From: Planctomycetaceae bacterium | Lineage (GTDB): Bacteria > Planctomycetota > Planctomycetia > Planctomycetales > Planctomycetaceae | DNA: 64,000 nt | NCBI GenBank assembly: GCA_018699955.1 | Contig: JABISG010000115.1 | Span: 96,286-160,285 of the forward strand | Reading direction: 5' to 3' | Part shown: piece after piece, positions 53,322 to 62,075 of the stretch | Numbering within the stretch: the stretch's first letter is position 1 | How the letters are laid out: each line of letters begins with the position of its first letter | Notes under the pieces: generated by a model | Database searches by the model: none | What the model saw: only the letters and a program-made list of their open reading frames with translations | Told to the model about the DNA's origin: nothing | Made by a program: the position numbers and the translations under genes

Positions 53322-54752
53322 CTACTTCGCCGCTTGTTTCTCGCCTGCGATGGGGACAGGCATCACCGACCGCAATTGCTTTCCGTCGGGCAGCGAGTAC
53401 AGCCGGACTTCACCGCTGCTGCTGCCGACGGCCAACCGGCTGCCGTCGCGATTTAACGCAATGGCCAGGACGGGCGTTGGAACGGCGGGAATTAAGGCAA
53501 TGCGTTTGCGGTCGGTCATCTGGTAGATGCGGACGTCACCGTAACCGCCGGCGACCGCGAGAAACTTGCGGTCGCCGCTGGTTGCCAGATCGTAAATCCG
53601 TCCCGGCTGGCTTTCAAAGCTTTTCACATATTGATTGCGTCGGCTGACGGGTCGCGCTCCGTTGCCGCTGCCGGTTACCTGAATTCCGGCCAGCGCGATT
53701 TTGTACTCATAGCCAATCAACGTTTTCGCCCTGCCTCCGCTGACGGCGAAATTTGCGTCGCTGGCGACGGCGGTGACCATTTCTGTGGAATTATCGATGG
53801 ACCGCAGCAGTTTTCCGGTTTCGACCGAACTGACCTTGGTCGCCTTGTCGCGTCCGCCCGAGACTAGCTGCTTACCATCGGGAGTGTAGGCAACATCGAA
53901 GACCCAATCGCTGTGCAGGTCCAAACGACGAACCGGAGCCTTGGGATCGACGGGAATGATGTGAACGGCACCGTCGGTGGCCCCCAGCGCAATCGACTTT
54001 CCATCGGGGGCAAAATTGCCGCGAAACAACGTGTCGCTGCCGTCGCGACGAGACGAAATCAGTTTGCCGTCTAAGGGGTTGAAGAACCGCACTTCACCGT
54101 AGCGTGACGGTGATCCTCCAGAGGCCGCCAGCAGTTTGCCGTCGGGGCTGAATTCAACGTGCGTCACCAAATCGCATTCGGTCGGCAGCCGCCTTGAAGC
54201 AACCTTGCCCGCTGTGTCAAGCAACACCACTTCACTGCGGCAGGCGACTGCCATCAGTTTGCCATCGGGGCTAATGGCAACACTCGTCACCGCCGGCGCA
54301 AAGCGATAGGTCTCGGGAATACGGACGGCGAGTTGTGAACCTCCCGCAACGCTGTCGTCTTTCGCGCCGGTCAGTATCCAACCGCGCAGAATCTGTAACT
54401 TGGCTGCCGACAACGGCGGCCCCTTGGGCGGCATCGAAGGTTCGTCACCGGCAATCATGTCGAGCAGCAAACTCTCGTCCGGTTTTCCCGGCTCGAACAT
54501 CTCCCCGCTCTCGCCACCTTTGATCATCAGGGCAACCGTGTCCATTCTCAGCTCCCCCTTTGGGTTGGATCCGGAATGACAGCCCCAGCAGTGCCGTTTC
54601 ACAATCGGCCAAACGTCGCGGCGGAAACTAAGTTTCTCAGCGGTCGCCTTGTCGATTGCAGGCAGTTCATCGGCCGCATGCGCGGAGGTCGAAATCGCCA
54701 TTAGCAAAAATATTGACGCACACAACAGCGGGCCGGTCGAACGCCGTGTCAT
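53322..54752 (-). CDS. Planctomycete cytochrome c domain fused to a WD40 propeller
   Basis: A 476-residue exported protein. The start at 54752 is chosen for its signal peptide (C-A-S-I-F-L-L-M-A-I-S-T-S-A-H-A). Residues 40-140 are the planctomycete-type cytochrome domain: R-R-D-V-W-P-I-V-K-R-H-C-W-G-C-H (CxxCH at 55-59), then S-L-L-L-D-M-I-A-G-D-E-P-S-M-P-P, whose Met is a likely axial ligand. The rest is about seven WD40 repeats (S-P-D-G-K, V-A-I, L-A-V-A), one propeller. This domain pairing commonly travels with DUF1549/1553 and DUF1501 genes, as it does here on the opposite strand. Heme binding is inferred from motif alone. Confidence 0.92.
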   Translation of the reverse strand: MTRRSTGPLLCASIFLLMAISTSAHAADELPAIDKATAEKLSFRRDVWPIVKRHCWGCHSGSNPKGELRMDTVALMIKGGESGEMFEPGKPDESLLLDMIAGDEPSMPPKGPPLSAAKLQILRGWILTGAKDDSVAGGSQLAVRIPETYRFAPAVTSVAISPDGKLMAVACRSEVVLLDTAGKVASRRLPTECDLVTHVEFSPDGKLLAASGGSPSRYGEVRFFNPLDGKLISSRRDGSDTLFRGNFAPDGKSIALGATDGAVHIIPVDPKAPVRRLDLHSDWVFDVAYTPDGKQLVSGGRDKATKVSSVETGKLLRSIDNSTEMVTAVASDANFAVSGGRAKTLIGYEYKIALAGIQVTGSGNGARPVSRRNQYVKSFESQPGRIYDLATSGDRKFLAVAGGYGDVRIYQMTDRKRIALIPAVPTPVLAIALNRDGSRLAVGSSSGEVRLYSLPDGKQLRSVMPVPIAGEKQAAK

Positions 54753-54856
54753 CTGTTTTCTCCGAATCCACAAATTCTCATCACCGTGCCGAAGCTTGTT
54801 CGATTATACCGTAGAACCGCAGCGCGGTCACGCGAACGAATCGCGGGGCTGTATCG

Positions 54857-56395
54857 TCATTCATTCAGACTTTGCTCTGATGAACTTGGAATGAACCAGA
54901 CCACGATCATTCCCAGCACGTAAATCAACCCGGTGTATTGTCCGGCGATGTCGTACCTTCCCTGAAGTATCTGCTTCAGGAGGGCCGCCGTCGCCAGTAC
55001 GCCGATGGCCGTCAAAATTCTGCCCCAATTGAAACTCACACCGGCTCCGGTCGAGCGAACGCGGGTGGGGAATAACTCCGGCAAGCAGTACGGCAGCCAA
55101 CCGAAAAAGAAGCCGCTGAAGAACCCAAGTCCCGCCGTCCAGGCGAGAAACTCGGTGAATTTCAAACTCCGGCCGAACAGACTAATGACGAACAGAGCGC
55201 TTTGGTCTGCCGGGTCGGAACGAAAGAGAAACTGTGTGCAGACGAGTGCTCCCAGACTCAGCAGAAAGTAACTCCGTTTGCGCCCCAACCAAAACGCCAA
55301 CGCACCGCCGAGCAGGCTGCTGATCGATCCCGGCAGCGACCTGGCGACGACGGCCATCGATTTGAGGACCGGGTCCGGCTTTTTTTCTTGCGTCTCTTGC
55401 TTGGCCGTTTCAGCATCGGAGTCGGTATTCTCTGTCGCGGTAACCTTTTTGGTGTCGCCCACTTCGCTCGCCCAGGCAGTCGCCCAGTTGCCCACCCCCC
55501 AGCCGCCGAACAGGGGAACCGTTCCGAGCAGTATTCCGATAATTGTCAATTTCAAAATCGGCGGCCGAAAGATCTCCATCAAACCGGCCTGCTGTGGCCG
55601 GTCAATCTTGGAGTCACCGTCGGCAGCGTGTTGCTGTCGCAGCGCCAACCAGTGGGGCGATTCGGGTACCAGTAACAGCGAGAGGATGCCCAGCACAATT
55701 GGCGAGGCCCCCACCAGAAATGTCCATCGCCAGTCCTCTGCACTCACGGCGAACTTGATGGTGGACAACGCGAAAATCAATATGCCCACGTTGGCTGCCG
55801 TTCCCATCGCCCCCGCCAGAATTGGGCGCGAAACGTTCGGCCAGGCCTCCGAAAGCAGCGCGATTCCGTTCGGCCACATTCCGCCGATACCCATACAGGT
55901 CAAAAACCGTAGTACCAGCAACTGCGTGGGATCCTGCACAAAATACGTTGCCGATGAGAAAATCGAATAGCAGAGAATGCTGGCGGCCATCGCTTTGGCC
56001 CGGCCAAAGCGGTCGCCGGCAACGCCGAACAGATATCCGCCAAAAGCCGCACCGAGCAAGAACGCACACGTCAGCCAACCGAACCATTGACCCAGCGACG
56101 CCTCGCGCGCCCGGCCACGCTCGGTACCATCGAGTGTGCCGTCCTTGTTATTATCGAATTCGCCCAACAGCGCAGGGGACACGGCCGTGTCGCCGGTTGC
56201 GGCATCAGAGATTCCCTGCTCAACAAACTGCGACTGCATCAGGTCTGCCGTCGCAACCCGCATGACGATTCCGTTAATCGACATGTGTACGCCGGCGAAG
56301 GCCCACCCCAGAAACGCGAATACCAGAACAATGTAACAGCCGGCGCGGGAAATCGGCTGCGGGGCTGCGGGGGCGGTGTCGATGGTTGAACTCAT
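54857..56395 (-). CDS. MFS transporter with an EF-hand in its first extracytoplasmic loop
   Basis: A 512-residue inner-membrane transporter of the major facilitator superfamily, sugar/organic-acid type. The signature G-D-R-F-G-R between TM2 and TM3 and S-I-F-S-S-A-T-Y support this, and about twelve helices are readable. The loop between TM1 and TM2 is unusually long and contains D-N-N-K-D-G-T-L-D-G-T-E (81-92), which fits a canonical 12-residue EF-hand Ca-binding loop. A cytoplasmic loop after TM6 is long and acidic (T-E-N-T-D-S-D-A-E). The start at 56395 is preferred because the longer frame adds no membrane segment. The substrate is unknown. Confidence 0.88.
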   Translation of the reverse strand: MSSTIDTAPAAPQPISRAGCYIVLVFAFLGWAFAGVHMSINGIVMRVATADLMQSQFVEQGISDAATGDTAVSPALLGEFDNNKDGTLDGTERGRAREASLGQWFGWLTCAFLLGAAFGGYLFGVAGDRFGRAKAMAASILCYSIFSSATYFVQDPTQLLVLRFLTCMGIGGMWPNGIALLSEAWPNVSRPILAGAMGTAANVGILIFALSTIKFAVSAEDWRWTFLVGASPIVLGILSLLLVPESPHWLALRQQHAADGDSKIDRPQQAGLMEIFRPPILKLTIIGILLGTVPLFGGWGVGNWATAWASEVGDTKKVTATENTDSDAETAKQETQEKKPDPVLKSMAVVARSLPGSISSLLGGALAFWLGRKRSYFLLSLGALVCTQFLFRSDPADQSALFVISLFGRSLKFTEFLAWTAGLGFFSGFFFGWLPYCLPELFPTRVRSTGAGVSFNWGRILTAIGVLATAALLKQILQGRYDIAGQYTGLIYVLGMIVVWFIPSSSEQSLNE

Positions 56396-56576
56396 GACGT
56401 CCCGTGTTAAATGGCTTGAATTGGGTTGCACGATGATAAACCAAGGAATCCTCAATCACAACGAGGCACGCCAGCTTGACATCGACGCACAGGTTACCAA
56501 GAATCGACCCCTTAGTGATGCGGTGCCATCTGCGTGCCGTTTGGCAATACGTGAAAGACATTGAGGAGAGTCAGCG

Positions 56577-56771
56577 ATGAGCGGACCAATCGTTCGCACT
56601 GGAACGACACCGGAGTTCTGGGCCAACTGGGACAACGTGTTCGGCGATAAGGCGAAGAAGAAAGCGGGGAAGAAGAAGGCCGCAAAGAAGGCTCCTAAGA
56701 AGAGCAACAAGGCGGCGGCAACGAAGAAAAAGGCTGCAAAGTCCAGCAAGAAAGCAGCCAAGAAAAAGTAA
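56577..56771 (+). CDS. Lys/Ala-rich histone-like small protein
   Basis: A 64-residue protein. The first 24 residues are ordinary (T-T-P-E-F-W-A-N-W-D-N-V-F-G-D-K). The last 40 are almost entirely Lys and Ala with A-K-K-A-P-K-K-type repeats, as in the C-terminal tails of histone H1-like proteins and bacterial nucleoid proteins. A GAGGAG ribosome site lies just upstream. It probably binds DNA or RNA by charge; a regulatory or nucleoid role is inferred. Composition alone cannot separate this from a ribosome-associated tail. It sits between divergent and downstream genes with no operon partner. Confidence 0.8.
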   Translation: MSGPIVRTGTTPEFWANWDNVFGDKAKKKAGKKKAAKKAPKKSNKAAATKKKAAKSSKKAAKKK

Positions 56772-56827
56772 CGATTTCAGTTTGATCGAACCCACGGGCC
56801 GCCCCGCGTGGGCTGCTGTGAGCGACG

Positions 56828-58456
56828 ATGTCCGCATCCACTTTGCCATCATCGGACCGACCGGCTGGATTAGCGACACCACGCAATCTGATTCTGCCCG
56901 CACTCTGCGTGTTTGCGCTTTTCCTGGCGTTTTCGGTGCTGCGGGTGCCGGTTCCGGCACCCAACGAGCCGCATTATCTGGCAAAAGCACAGCACTACTG
57001 GGATAAGGAGTTTTGCCCGGGCGACTTCTTTCTCGACTCGGCGAATACGCATCGTGTCTTCTATCATACCGTAGGCTGGGCGACGCGATTTCTAACGTTG
57101 GCGCAAACTGCGATCGTCGGACGAATTGTCGCGTTGCTGCTGTTGGCCGTCGGCTGGACGGCGTTCGTGTCGCGGCTTCTTCCAGGGCGATGGGGGAGCT
57201 TGTGGTCGGCGGCAGTGTTCCTTGCAATATCGGCCACGGGAAACTTCTCCGGCGAGTGGATTGTCGGCGGCGTTGAAGCGAAGGTGTTTTCGTACGCCTT
57301 TGTTTTTTTCGGACTGGCATTCTTGTTCGAGCGCCGCTGGATTGTCGCCGGCTTGTCCACTGGGCTGGCGATTTCGTTTCATCCGGTTGTTGGCATTTGG
57401 GCGGTGGCCGCTGCGGTGTTTGCGGGAGCGGTCAGACAGTTTGCAAAGCGGTCAGACTTGCCAACTCTCGGCGAACCGGTATCGCGCGGTGTTGCAGCGA
57501 AGCAGATCATTCTGGCTACGGTTGCCCTTGTGGTCGCTTCGCTGCCGGGTTTGATTCCCGCGTTGAATGTGGTTGGCTCCGCTGCGCCTGAAGTTCAATT
57601 TCAAGCCGATTACATCGTCGTTTTCTACCGGCTGAAGCACCACCTGAATCCGATGGACTTCACGTGGCGGCAGTACTCGGGATACGCCATCTTGTGGTAC
57701 CTGTGGCTGTTCGTCGAACTCCGACGTCAATCGATTCAACGCGCCGAAGCATGGAATCGATGGTTTGTATTCGGTGCGATGTTTATCGCCTTTGCCGGAT
57801 TAGTCGTCGGACTTGATGAACGGACCGGGAAGGAAATGCCGTTCTATGCAGAGCGGATGAAGCTAATGAAGTTTTATCCGTTCCGTCTTGCTGACGTCAT
57901 GCTGCCGATTGCTTGTTCGATCACGCTGGTGCGTCTTGCGTTGACGGCAAGGGCAGGGGAGGGCGATGTCGGTGCCAATCAATCGCAACGTGGAAGCCGA
58001 TTTGCATGGCTGCTGTGCGCTGCCTGTATGATTTTTGCGCTCACCGTTCCATCACGGGTACTGCCGTCGCGACCAACTGCGAAGGCAATTGCCCGAAAGG
58101 ACGACTGGAAAGAAGCCTGTCGTTGGATTTCAAAGAACGCGCCCGCTGATGCCTTGTTTCTTACGCCCCATAATAGTGTGGCATTCAAATGGTACGCGCA
58201 AAGGGCAGAATACGTTGCGTTGAAAGATTGTCCGCAGGATGCGGCTGGAATTGTCGAATGGAATCGCCGGTTGCTTTATCGCACCGACTGGGGCCGCCGG
58301 TATTTTGACAATGGTTACTCCGCAGAGGCACTCAGGGAGTTTCAGCAGACGACGAAGGTCACCCACATGCTGGCCACCCGGCAACTCAACGTGCCACTCG
58401 AACCAATTCATTCCAATGAACACTTCAGAGTTTACCGCCTCGGTGATCTACCGTAG
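56828..58456 (+). CDS. Multi-pass membrane protein, glycosyltransferase-C-like
   Basis: A 542-residue inner-membrane protein with roughly nine to ten hydrophobic helices through residue about 425. The first loop carries P-N-E-P-H-Y-L-A-K-A-Q-H-Y-W-D and is long, as in polyprenyl-linked GT-C membrane enzymes. The C-terminal 120 residues form a soluble extracytoplasmic domain (W-I-S-K-N-A-P-A-D-A-L-F-L-T-P). The overall design resembles a planctomycete family of unknown function (DUF6798-like, from memory), and the reaction is not established. It starts 57 bases after the Lys-rich gene. A perfect palindrome follows the gene. Confidence 0.75.
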   Translation: MSASTLPSSDRPAGLATPRNLILPALCVFALFLAFSVLRVPVPAPNEPHYLAKAQHYWDKEFCPGDFFLDSANTHRVFYHTVGWATRFLTLAQTAIVGRIVALLLLAVGWTAFVSRLLPGRWGSLWSAAVFLAISATGNFSGEWIVGGVEAKVFSYAFVFFGLAFLFERRWIVAGLSTGLAISFHPVVGIWAVAAAVFAGAVRQFAKRSDLPTLGEPVSRGVAAKQIILATVALVVASLPGLIPALNVVGSAAPEVQFQADYIVVFYRLKHHLNPMDFTWRQYSGYAILWYLWLFVELRRQSIQRAEAWNRWFVFGAMFIAFAGLVVGLDERTGKEMPFYAERMKLMKFYPFRLADVMLPIACSITLVRLALTARAGEGDVGANQSQRGSRFAWLLCAACMIFALTVPSRVLPSRPTAKAIARKDDWKEACRWISKNAPADALFLTPHNSVAFKWYAQRAEYVALKDCPQDAAGIVEWNRRLLYRTDWGRRYFDNGYSAEALREFQQTTKVTHMLATRQLNVPLEPIHSNEHFRVYRLGDLP

Positions 58457-58505
58457 TGATTCGCGACTTGCCGAAGCTGACAAGGCGAGTGAAAGGCGTG
58501 AGCGA

Positions 58506-58536
58506 GAAACCCGGTTTTTTGAAAAAACCGGGTTTC
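58506..58536. terminator. Perfect 15-bp palindrome, probable terminator
   Basis: GAAACCCGGTTTTTT pairs exactly with AAAAAACCGGGTTTC around one central G. It starts 50 bases after the membrane-protein gene. The internal T-run and A-run allow terminator function in both orientations. From memory, similar palindromes recur in planctomycete genomes, so it may also be an interspersed unit. Confidence 0.65.
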
Positions 58537-58633
58537 TGAGATGTGGCATGCGACTCTCGCGAACCATCATGCCGGCTGTTAAACTGACGGGGCGCGATCA
58601 CACGGTTTCAGTCGATTCGGGAGATGTGAGACG

Positions 58634-60253
58634 ATGGAACGAGCACATAGCGACCTTTCACTCAGACATTCAAGCTGCCGTTTGCTGGTGGCGAGCCTGC
58701 TGCTGACTGCGGGCATGCTTGGCTGTGGCGAGAACACCACAGTGACGACGGCGGCAGCAGTGGAAGGCAAGACCGACAAGGAAACGCCGGTCAAGAGCAA
58801 TGCAACATCGAAGAAGAGCGACGACACGGGTCGAGCACGCGTCACTCAGCCGGTCGAAGCTGCACCGCGCGATGGGGAAGACTGGCCGCGATTCCTCGGG
58901 TTGAAAGAGACCGGTGTCTCCGGCGAAACGGGATTGTTGGAAAAGTGGCCGAAGACCGGCCCCCCAAAGCTATGGGAAAAGGAAGTCGGCACGGGGTACA
59001 GCGCGCCGTCGATTCGCGGCGACCGACTGGTGCTGCATCATCGCGTTGGCGACGAAGAAATCGTCGAGTGCATGAATGTCGCCGACGGCGAACAAATTTG
59101 GCAGTACAAGTACGCCAGTAACTTCACCGATCCATTCGGCTACAACAACGGCCCTCGTTGTTCACCTATTTTGACCAAGAACCGCTGTTACACCTACGGT
59201 GCTGAAGGCGTCCTCGTCTGCCTCGAGTTCAAGACCGGTAAAGAAATCTGGACTCGCGATATCAAAAAGGACTTCAATGTTTTCAAGAAGGATCAGCCGG
59301 ATGTTCCCAACTGGTTCTTCGGCATCGGCAGTACACCGATTCTGGAAGACGGCCTGATTTTCACACTGGTGGGCGGACAGCCGAATTCCGCAGTCGTTGC
59401 CTTCAACGCCGACACGGGAAAAACCGAATGGCAAAACGTCGGCAAGGACACATGGGACGGCGTGGCGACGGAAAATCCGCTCGAACCAAAATACGAATGG
59501 ACCGGCGAAGAAATGTTTGTCAGCTATGCTTCGCCGTTGGCTGCCACCATTCACGGCAAGCGGCATGTGCTGTGCCTGCTTCGGCAGGGGCTGGTTTCAC
59601 TGAATCCCAAAGACGGCAGCGTCAATTTCAAACACTGGTTCAAGCCGCGTTCGTATGAATCGGTGAACGCGGCTCGTCCCATCGTTATTGGCGACAAGAT
59701 TTTCCTGTCGGCCGCCTACAAGCAAGGATCGGCTTTGTTGCAGGTCAACGAGGACGGCAAGAGTGTTAACGAAGTGTGGCGCGACCGCCGCAACATGCTG
59801 ACGCACTGGTCGACGGCGATTCACGTTGACGGTTACATTTACGGTTTCAGCGGCCGACACGAACAGGAAGCCACCTTCCGCTGCATCGATCTGAAAACCG
59901 GAAAAGTCGAGTGGGAAACGACCGGTTATGAAGGAGAATTGGGCGGCCTCAGCCAGGACCCGCGTACCGGTGAAATTGTCGATACGAAAACCGGCGAGAG
60001 CATTCCTTGGCCGTTCTATGGGCGTGGCTCGAAAATTCAGATAGGTGATCGGTTCATTGTGCTGGGTGAACGGGGAACATTGGCGCTGGTAAAAATCAAC
60101 GCGAAGAAATTTGAAGAACTGGCCCGCACGTCATTCAAGCAAATTGGCTACCCCGCCTGGACAGCCCCGGTGCTGTCGCGGAAGCGAATGTTCCTTCGTT
60201 CTGAAAAGACGTTGATCTGCCTCGACCTGAAGCCGGATGCGACGGCTAAGTGA
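58634..60253 (+). CDS. PQQ-type beta-propeller lipoprotein
   Basis: A 539-residue lipoprotein with signal ending in L-L-L-T-A-G-M-L-G-C (Cys31). A linker of about 40 charged residues leads to a propeller of PQQ-like repeats, each with a G-K-x-x-W pattern: G-E-Q-I-W-Q-Y-K, G-K-E-I-W-T-R-D, G-K-T-E-W-Q-N-V and G-K-V-E-W-E-T-T. The family resembles BamB-like and quinoprotein-dehydrogenase-like propellers. No catalytic Asp or Ca site typical of PQQ dehydrogenases is evident, so a structural or binding role is more likely. The stop overlaps the start of the next gene (TGATG), implying translational coupling. Confidence 0.87.
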   Translation: MERAHSDLSLRHSSCRLLVASLLLTAGMLGCGENTTVTTAAAVEGKTDKETPVKSNATSKKSDDTGRARVTQPVEAAPRDGEDWPRFLGLKETGVSGETGLLEKWPKTGPPKLWEKEVGTGYSAPSIRGDRLVLHHRVGDEEIVECMNVADGEQIWQYKYASNFTDPFGYNNGPRCSPILTKNRCYTYGAEGVLVCLEFKTGKEIWTRDIKKDFNVFKKDQPDVPNWFFGIGSTPILEDGLIFTLVGGQPNSAVVAFNADTGKTEWQNVGKDTWDGVATENPLEPKYEWTGEEMFVSYASPLAATIHGKRHVLCLLRQGLVSLNPKDGSVNFKHWFKPRSYESVNAARPIVIGDKIFLSAAYKQGSALLQVNEDGKSVNEVWRDRRNMLTHWSTAIHVDGYIYGFSGRHEQEATFRCIDLKTGKVEWETTGYEGELGGLSQDPRTGEIVDTKTGESIPWPFYGRGSKIQIGDRFIVLGERGTLALVKINAKKFEELARTSFKQIGYPAWTAPVLSRKRMFLRSEKTLICLDLKPDATAK

Positions 60254-60675
60254 TGCCCGAATCCGAAACGATAATTCGGCCGGCGATTTGCGACGATGTC
60301 GCAGCGCTGGCGGCGTTCATTGAGACGTTTGTGGCCGAAGGCCGCATTCTGCCGCGCACGGTGGATGAGTTGGCGGAACTCGTATCACACGGATTTGTCG
60401 CGGAGAGCGCGGGCCGCATTGTCGGCTTCGCCGCTTTGGAAGTTTACTCGCCCAAGTTGGCCGAGGTTCGCAGTCTGGTGGTGGCGGCAGAGATGCAGGG
60501 TCACGGAATCGGCCGAAAACTGCTGGCCGCCTGTGTCGAAAAAGCGCATTCGCTGAATGTGCTGGAAGTGCTGGCGATCACTTCGGAAGAAGCATTCTTC
60601 CGCTCCTGCGGCTTCGACTTCACACTGCCAGGCGAAAAGAAGGCGATGTTTATTCAAACGCGCGAACTGCCGTAA
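60253..60675 (+). CDS. GNAT acetyltransferase resembling the ArgA (N-acetylglutamate synthase) GNAT domain
   Basis: A 140-residue cytoplasmic acetyltransferase. The acetyl-CoA motif is V-A-A-E-M-Q-G-H-G-I-G-R-K-L-L. The order I-L-P-R-T-V-D-E-L, V-G-F-A-A-L-E-V-Y-S-P-K-L-A-E-V-R-S-L and F-F-R-S-C-G-F-D-F resembles stand-alone ArgA-type N-acetylglutamate synthases. The usual Cys-rich tail of that family is absent, so arginine biosynthesis is likely but not certain. Its ATG overlaps the TGA of the preceding gene, so the two are coupled. A GTG three bases earlier is the only alternative start. Confidence 0.72.
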   Translation: MPESETIIRPAICDDVAALAAFIETFVAEGRILPRTVDELAELVSHGFVAESAGRIVGFAALEVYSPKLAEVRSLVVAAEMQGHGIGRKLLAACVEKAHSLNVLEVLAITSEEAFFRSCGFDFTLPGEKKAMFIQTRELP

Positions 60676-60699
60676 CAGGGGTTCGTAGTGACCGCCAAC

Positions 60700-61335
60700 T
60701 CACTTCGTCGGCTTAACGATGGTCGCCTTCTTAATGTAGTCGAGTTTGGGGAAGTCCTTCTTGAGATAGACGTTCCCTTCCCTCTGAATACGGCCTTGGC
60801 TGGGGCCATTTCCCTGCGGAGCGCCTTCGCCGTAGCCATCGTACAGAGAATCGACAACTTTCATTCCTTCAACCACTTTGCCGAAGGGGGCGAAGCCGTA
60901 TTCGTCGAGTCTGGCATTGTCACCGAAGTTAATAAACATCTGCGTCGTTCGCGAATTCGGCCCACTGGTGGCGAAACTGACGTACCCGCGTTTGTTCGAT
61001 TCAACGACCGGATCGTCCTTGATTTTCGCGTTGACCCACTTCTTTTGCACTTCCGGATCGCCATTGATTCCAAACTGCACCATGAACCCGTTGATGGCGC
61101 GGAAGAATCGGCAGTCGTTGTAGAAACCGGCAGTGATCGCCTTGTGAAACTGATCGGCCCCCAACGGCGCCCATTTGCGGGTGACTTCGATGACGAAATT
61201 GCCCTTCGACGTCTCGAATTTGACTTTGAAAGTCTCCGGCACTTTGACGGGTTCCTCGGCACCGCGGACGTCGGATGAAAGAGCCAACACTGCCGTAAAT
61301 AACAGGCAGCAGACGAACTGGTTCAATGCATTCAT
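60700..61335 (-). CDS. Cyclophilin-type peptidyl-prolyl isomerase, periplasmic
   Basis: A 211-residue cyclophilin with a Sec signal peptide (F-V-C-C-L-L-F-T-A-V-L-A-L-S-S). The fold is well marked: F-V-I-E-V-T, F-Y-N-D-C-R-F-F-R-A-I-N-G-F-M-V-Q-F-G, S-F-A-T-S-G-P-N-S-R-T-T-Q-M-F-I-N-F-G-D and F-A-P-F-G-K-V-V. The catalytic Arg in C-R-F-F-R and the Q-M-F-I-N strand are present. It assists folding of exported proteins outside the cytoplasm. It follows a second, lipoprotein-type cyclophilin on the same strand by 44 bases, so they are probably co-transcribed. Confidence 0.93.
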   Translation of the reverse strand: MNALNQFVCCLLFTAVLALSSDVRGAEEPVKVPETFKVKFETSKGNFVIEVTRKWAPLGADQFHKAITAGFYNDCRFFRAINGFMVQFGINGDPEVQKKWVNAKIKDDPVVESNKRGYVSFATSGPNSRTTQMFINFGDNARLDEYGFAPFGKVVEGMKVVDSLYDGYGEGAPQGNGPSQGRIQREGNVYLKKDFPKLDYIKKATIVKPTK

Positions 61336-61379
61336 TTCGGTTTCTCGTTTGTTGTCTGGTGAACTTCGGCCGAAGGGGA

Positions 61380-62075
61380 TTATCCGTCAGCGCCCGATCT
61401 TTCGATGATTGTTGCCCGTTTGATGTAATCGAGCTTGGGGAACTCGCGGTTCAGGTAGGCGTTGCCTTCTGCTTGAATTTTGCCCTGACTGGGGCCGCGT
61501 CCTTGAGGGGCGCCTTCGCCATATCCATCGTATAACGATTCGACGACATCCATGCCCTGTACCACACGGCCGAACGGAGCAAAACCGTCACCGTCCAACC
61601 GGATGTTGCTGCCCAAATTGATGAAGAACTGGGTGGTTCGCGAGTTGGGTCCGCTGGTGGCGAACGTGACGTAACCGGGAAGGTTGTGTTCGAGGACGCG
61701 GTCGTCGGGGATCTTCCTGTTTTGCCAACGGCCGTTAACACTTGGGTCGCCGTTCATGCCGACCTGTGCCATGAAGCCGTTGATGACACGGAAAAAACGG
61801 CAGTCATTGTAAAAGCCGTTCTCGACCAACTCCGCAAACCGGTCGGCCCCGTTGGGTGCCCAATCGTGCTGCACCAGAATAACGAAATCGCCCTTGGACG
61901 TTTCGAACTTCACCTTGTAACTTTCACCCGACGACTCAACGGATTCAGCAGATGCCTGCTTCACCGCGCTGGCAACTGGCAGCGGTGGATCGGCATTCGT
62001 CTGGCCGTTCTGCGTGCAGCCGGAAACCAAAGTCAGACAAAAACCAAAAGGAATCAAACAGAGAGTTCTCCACAT
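61380..62075 (-). CDS. Cyclophilin-type peptidyl-prolyl isomerase, lipoprotein
   Basis: A 231-residue cyclophilin with a lipoprotein signal ending in T-L-V-S-G-C (Cys20), then a linker of about 35 residues. Fold landmarks match the neighbouring copy (Y-N-D-C-R-F-F-R-V-I-N-G-F-M-A-Q-V-G, N-S-R-T-T-Q-F-F-I-N-L-G-S, F-A-P-F-G-R-V-V). Both copies are probably active isomerases but differ in anchoring: this one is membrane-tethered, the other soluble. The genes are tandem duplicates on one strand. The divergent region of 305 bases leads to a GNAT gene. Confidence 0.93.
   Translation of the reverse strand: MWRTLCLIPFGFCLTLVSGCTQNGQTNADPPLPVASAVKQASAESVESSGESYKVKFETSKGDFVILVQHDWAPNGADRFAELVENGFYNDCRFFRVINGFMAQVGMNGDPSVNGRWQNRKIPDDRVLEHNLPGYVTFATSGPNSRTTQFFINLGSNIRLDGDGFAPFGRVVQGMDVVESLYDGYGEGAPQGRGPSQGKIQAEGNAYLNREFPKLDYIKRATIIERSGADG

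Noticed and set aside
58634..60253. PQQ-dependent alcohol dehydrogenase
   Set aside because: The W-motif repeats match, but the protein lacks the Ca/PQQ active-site Asp-Glu set and the cytochrome domain that I would expect, and it is a lipoprotein.
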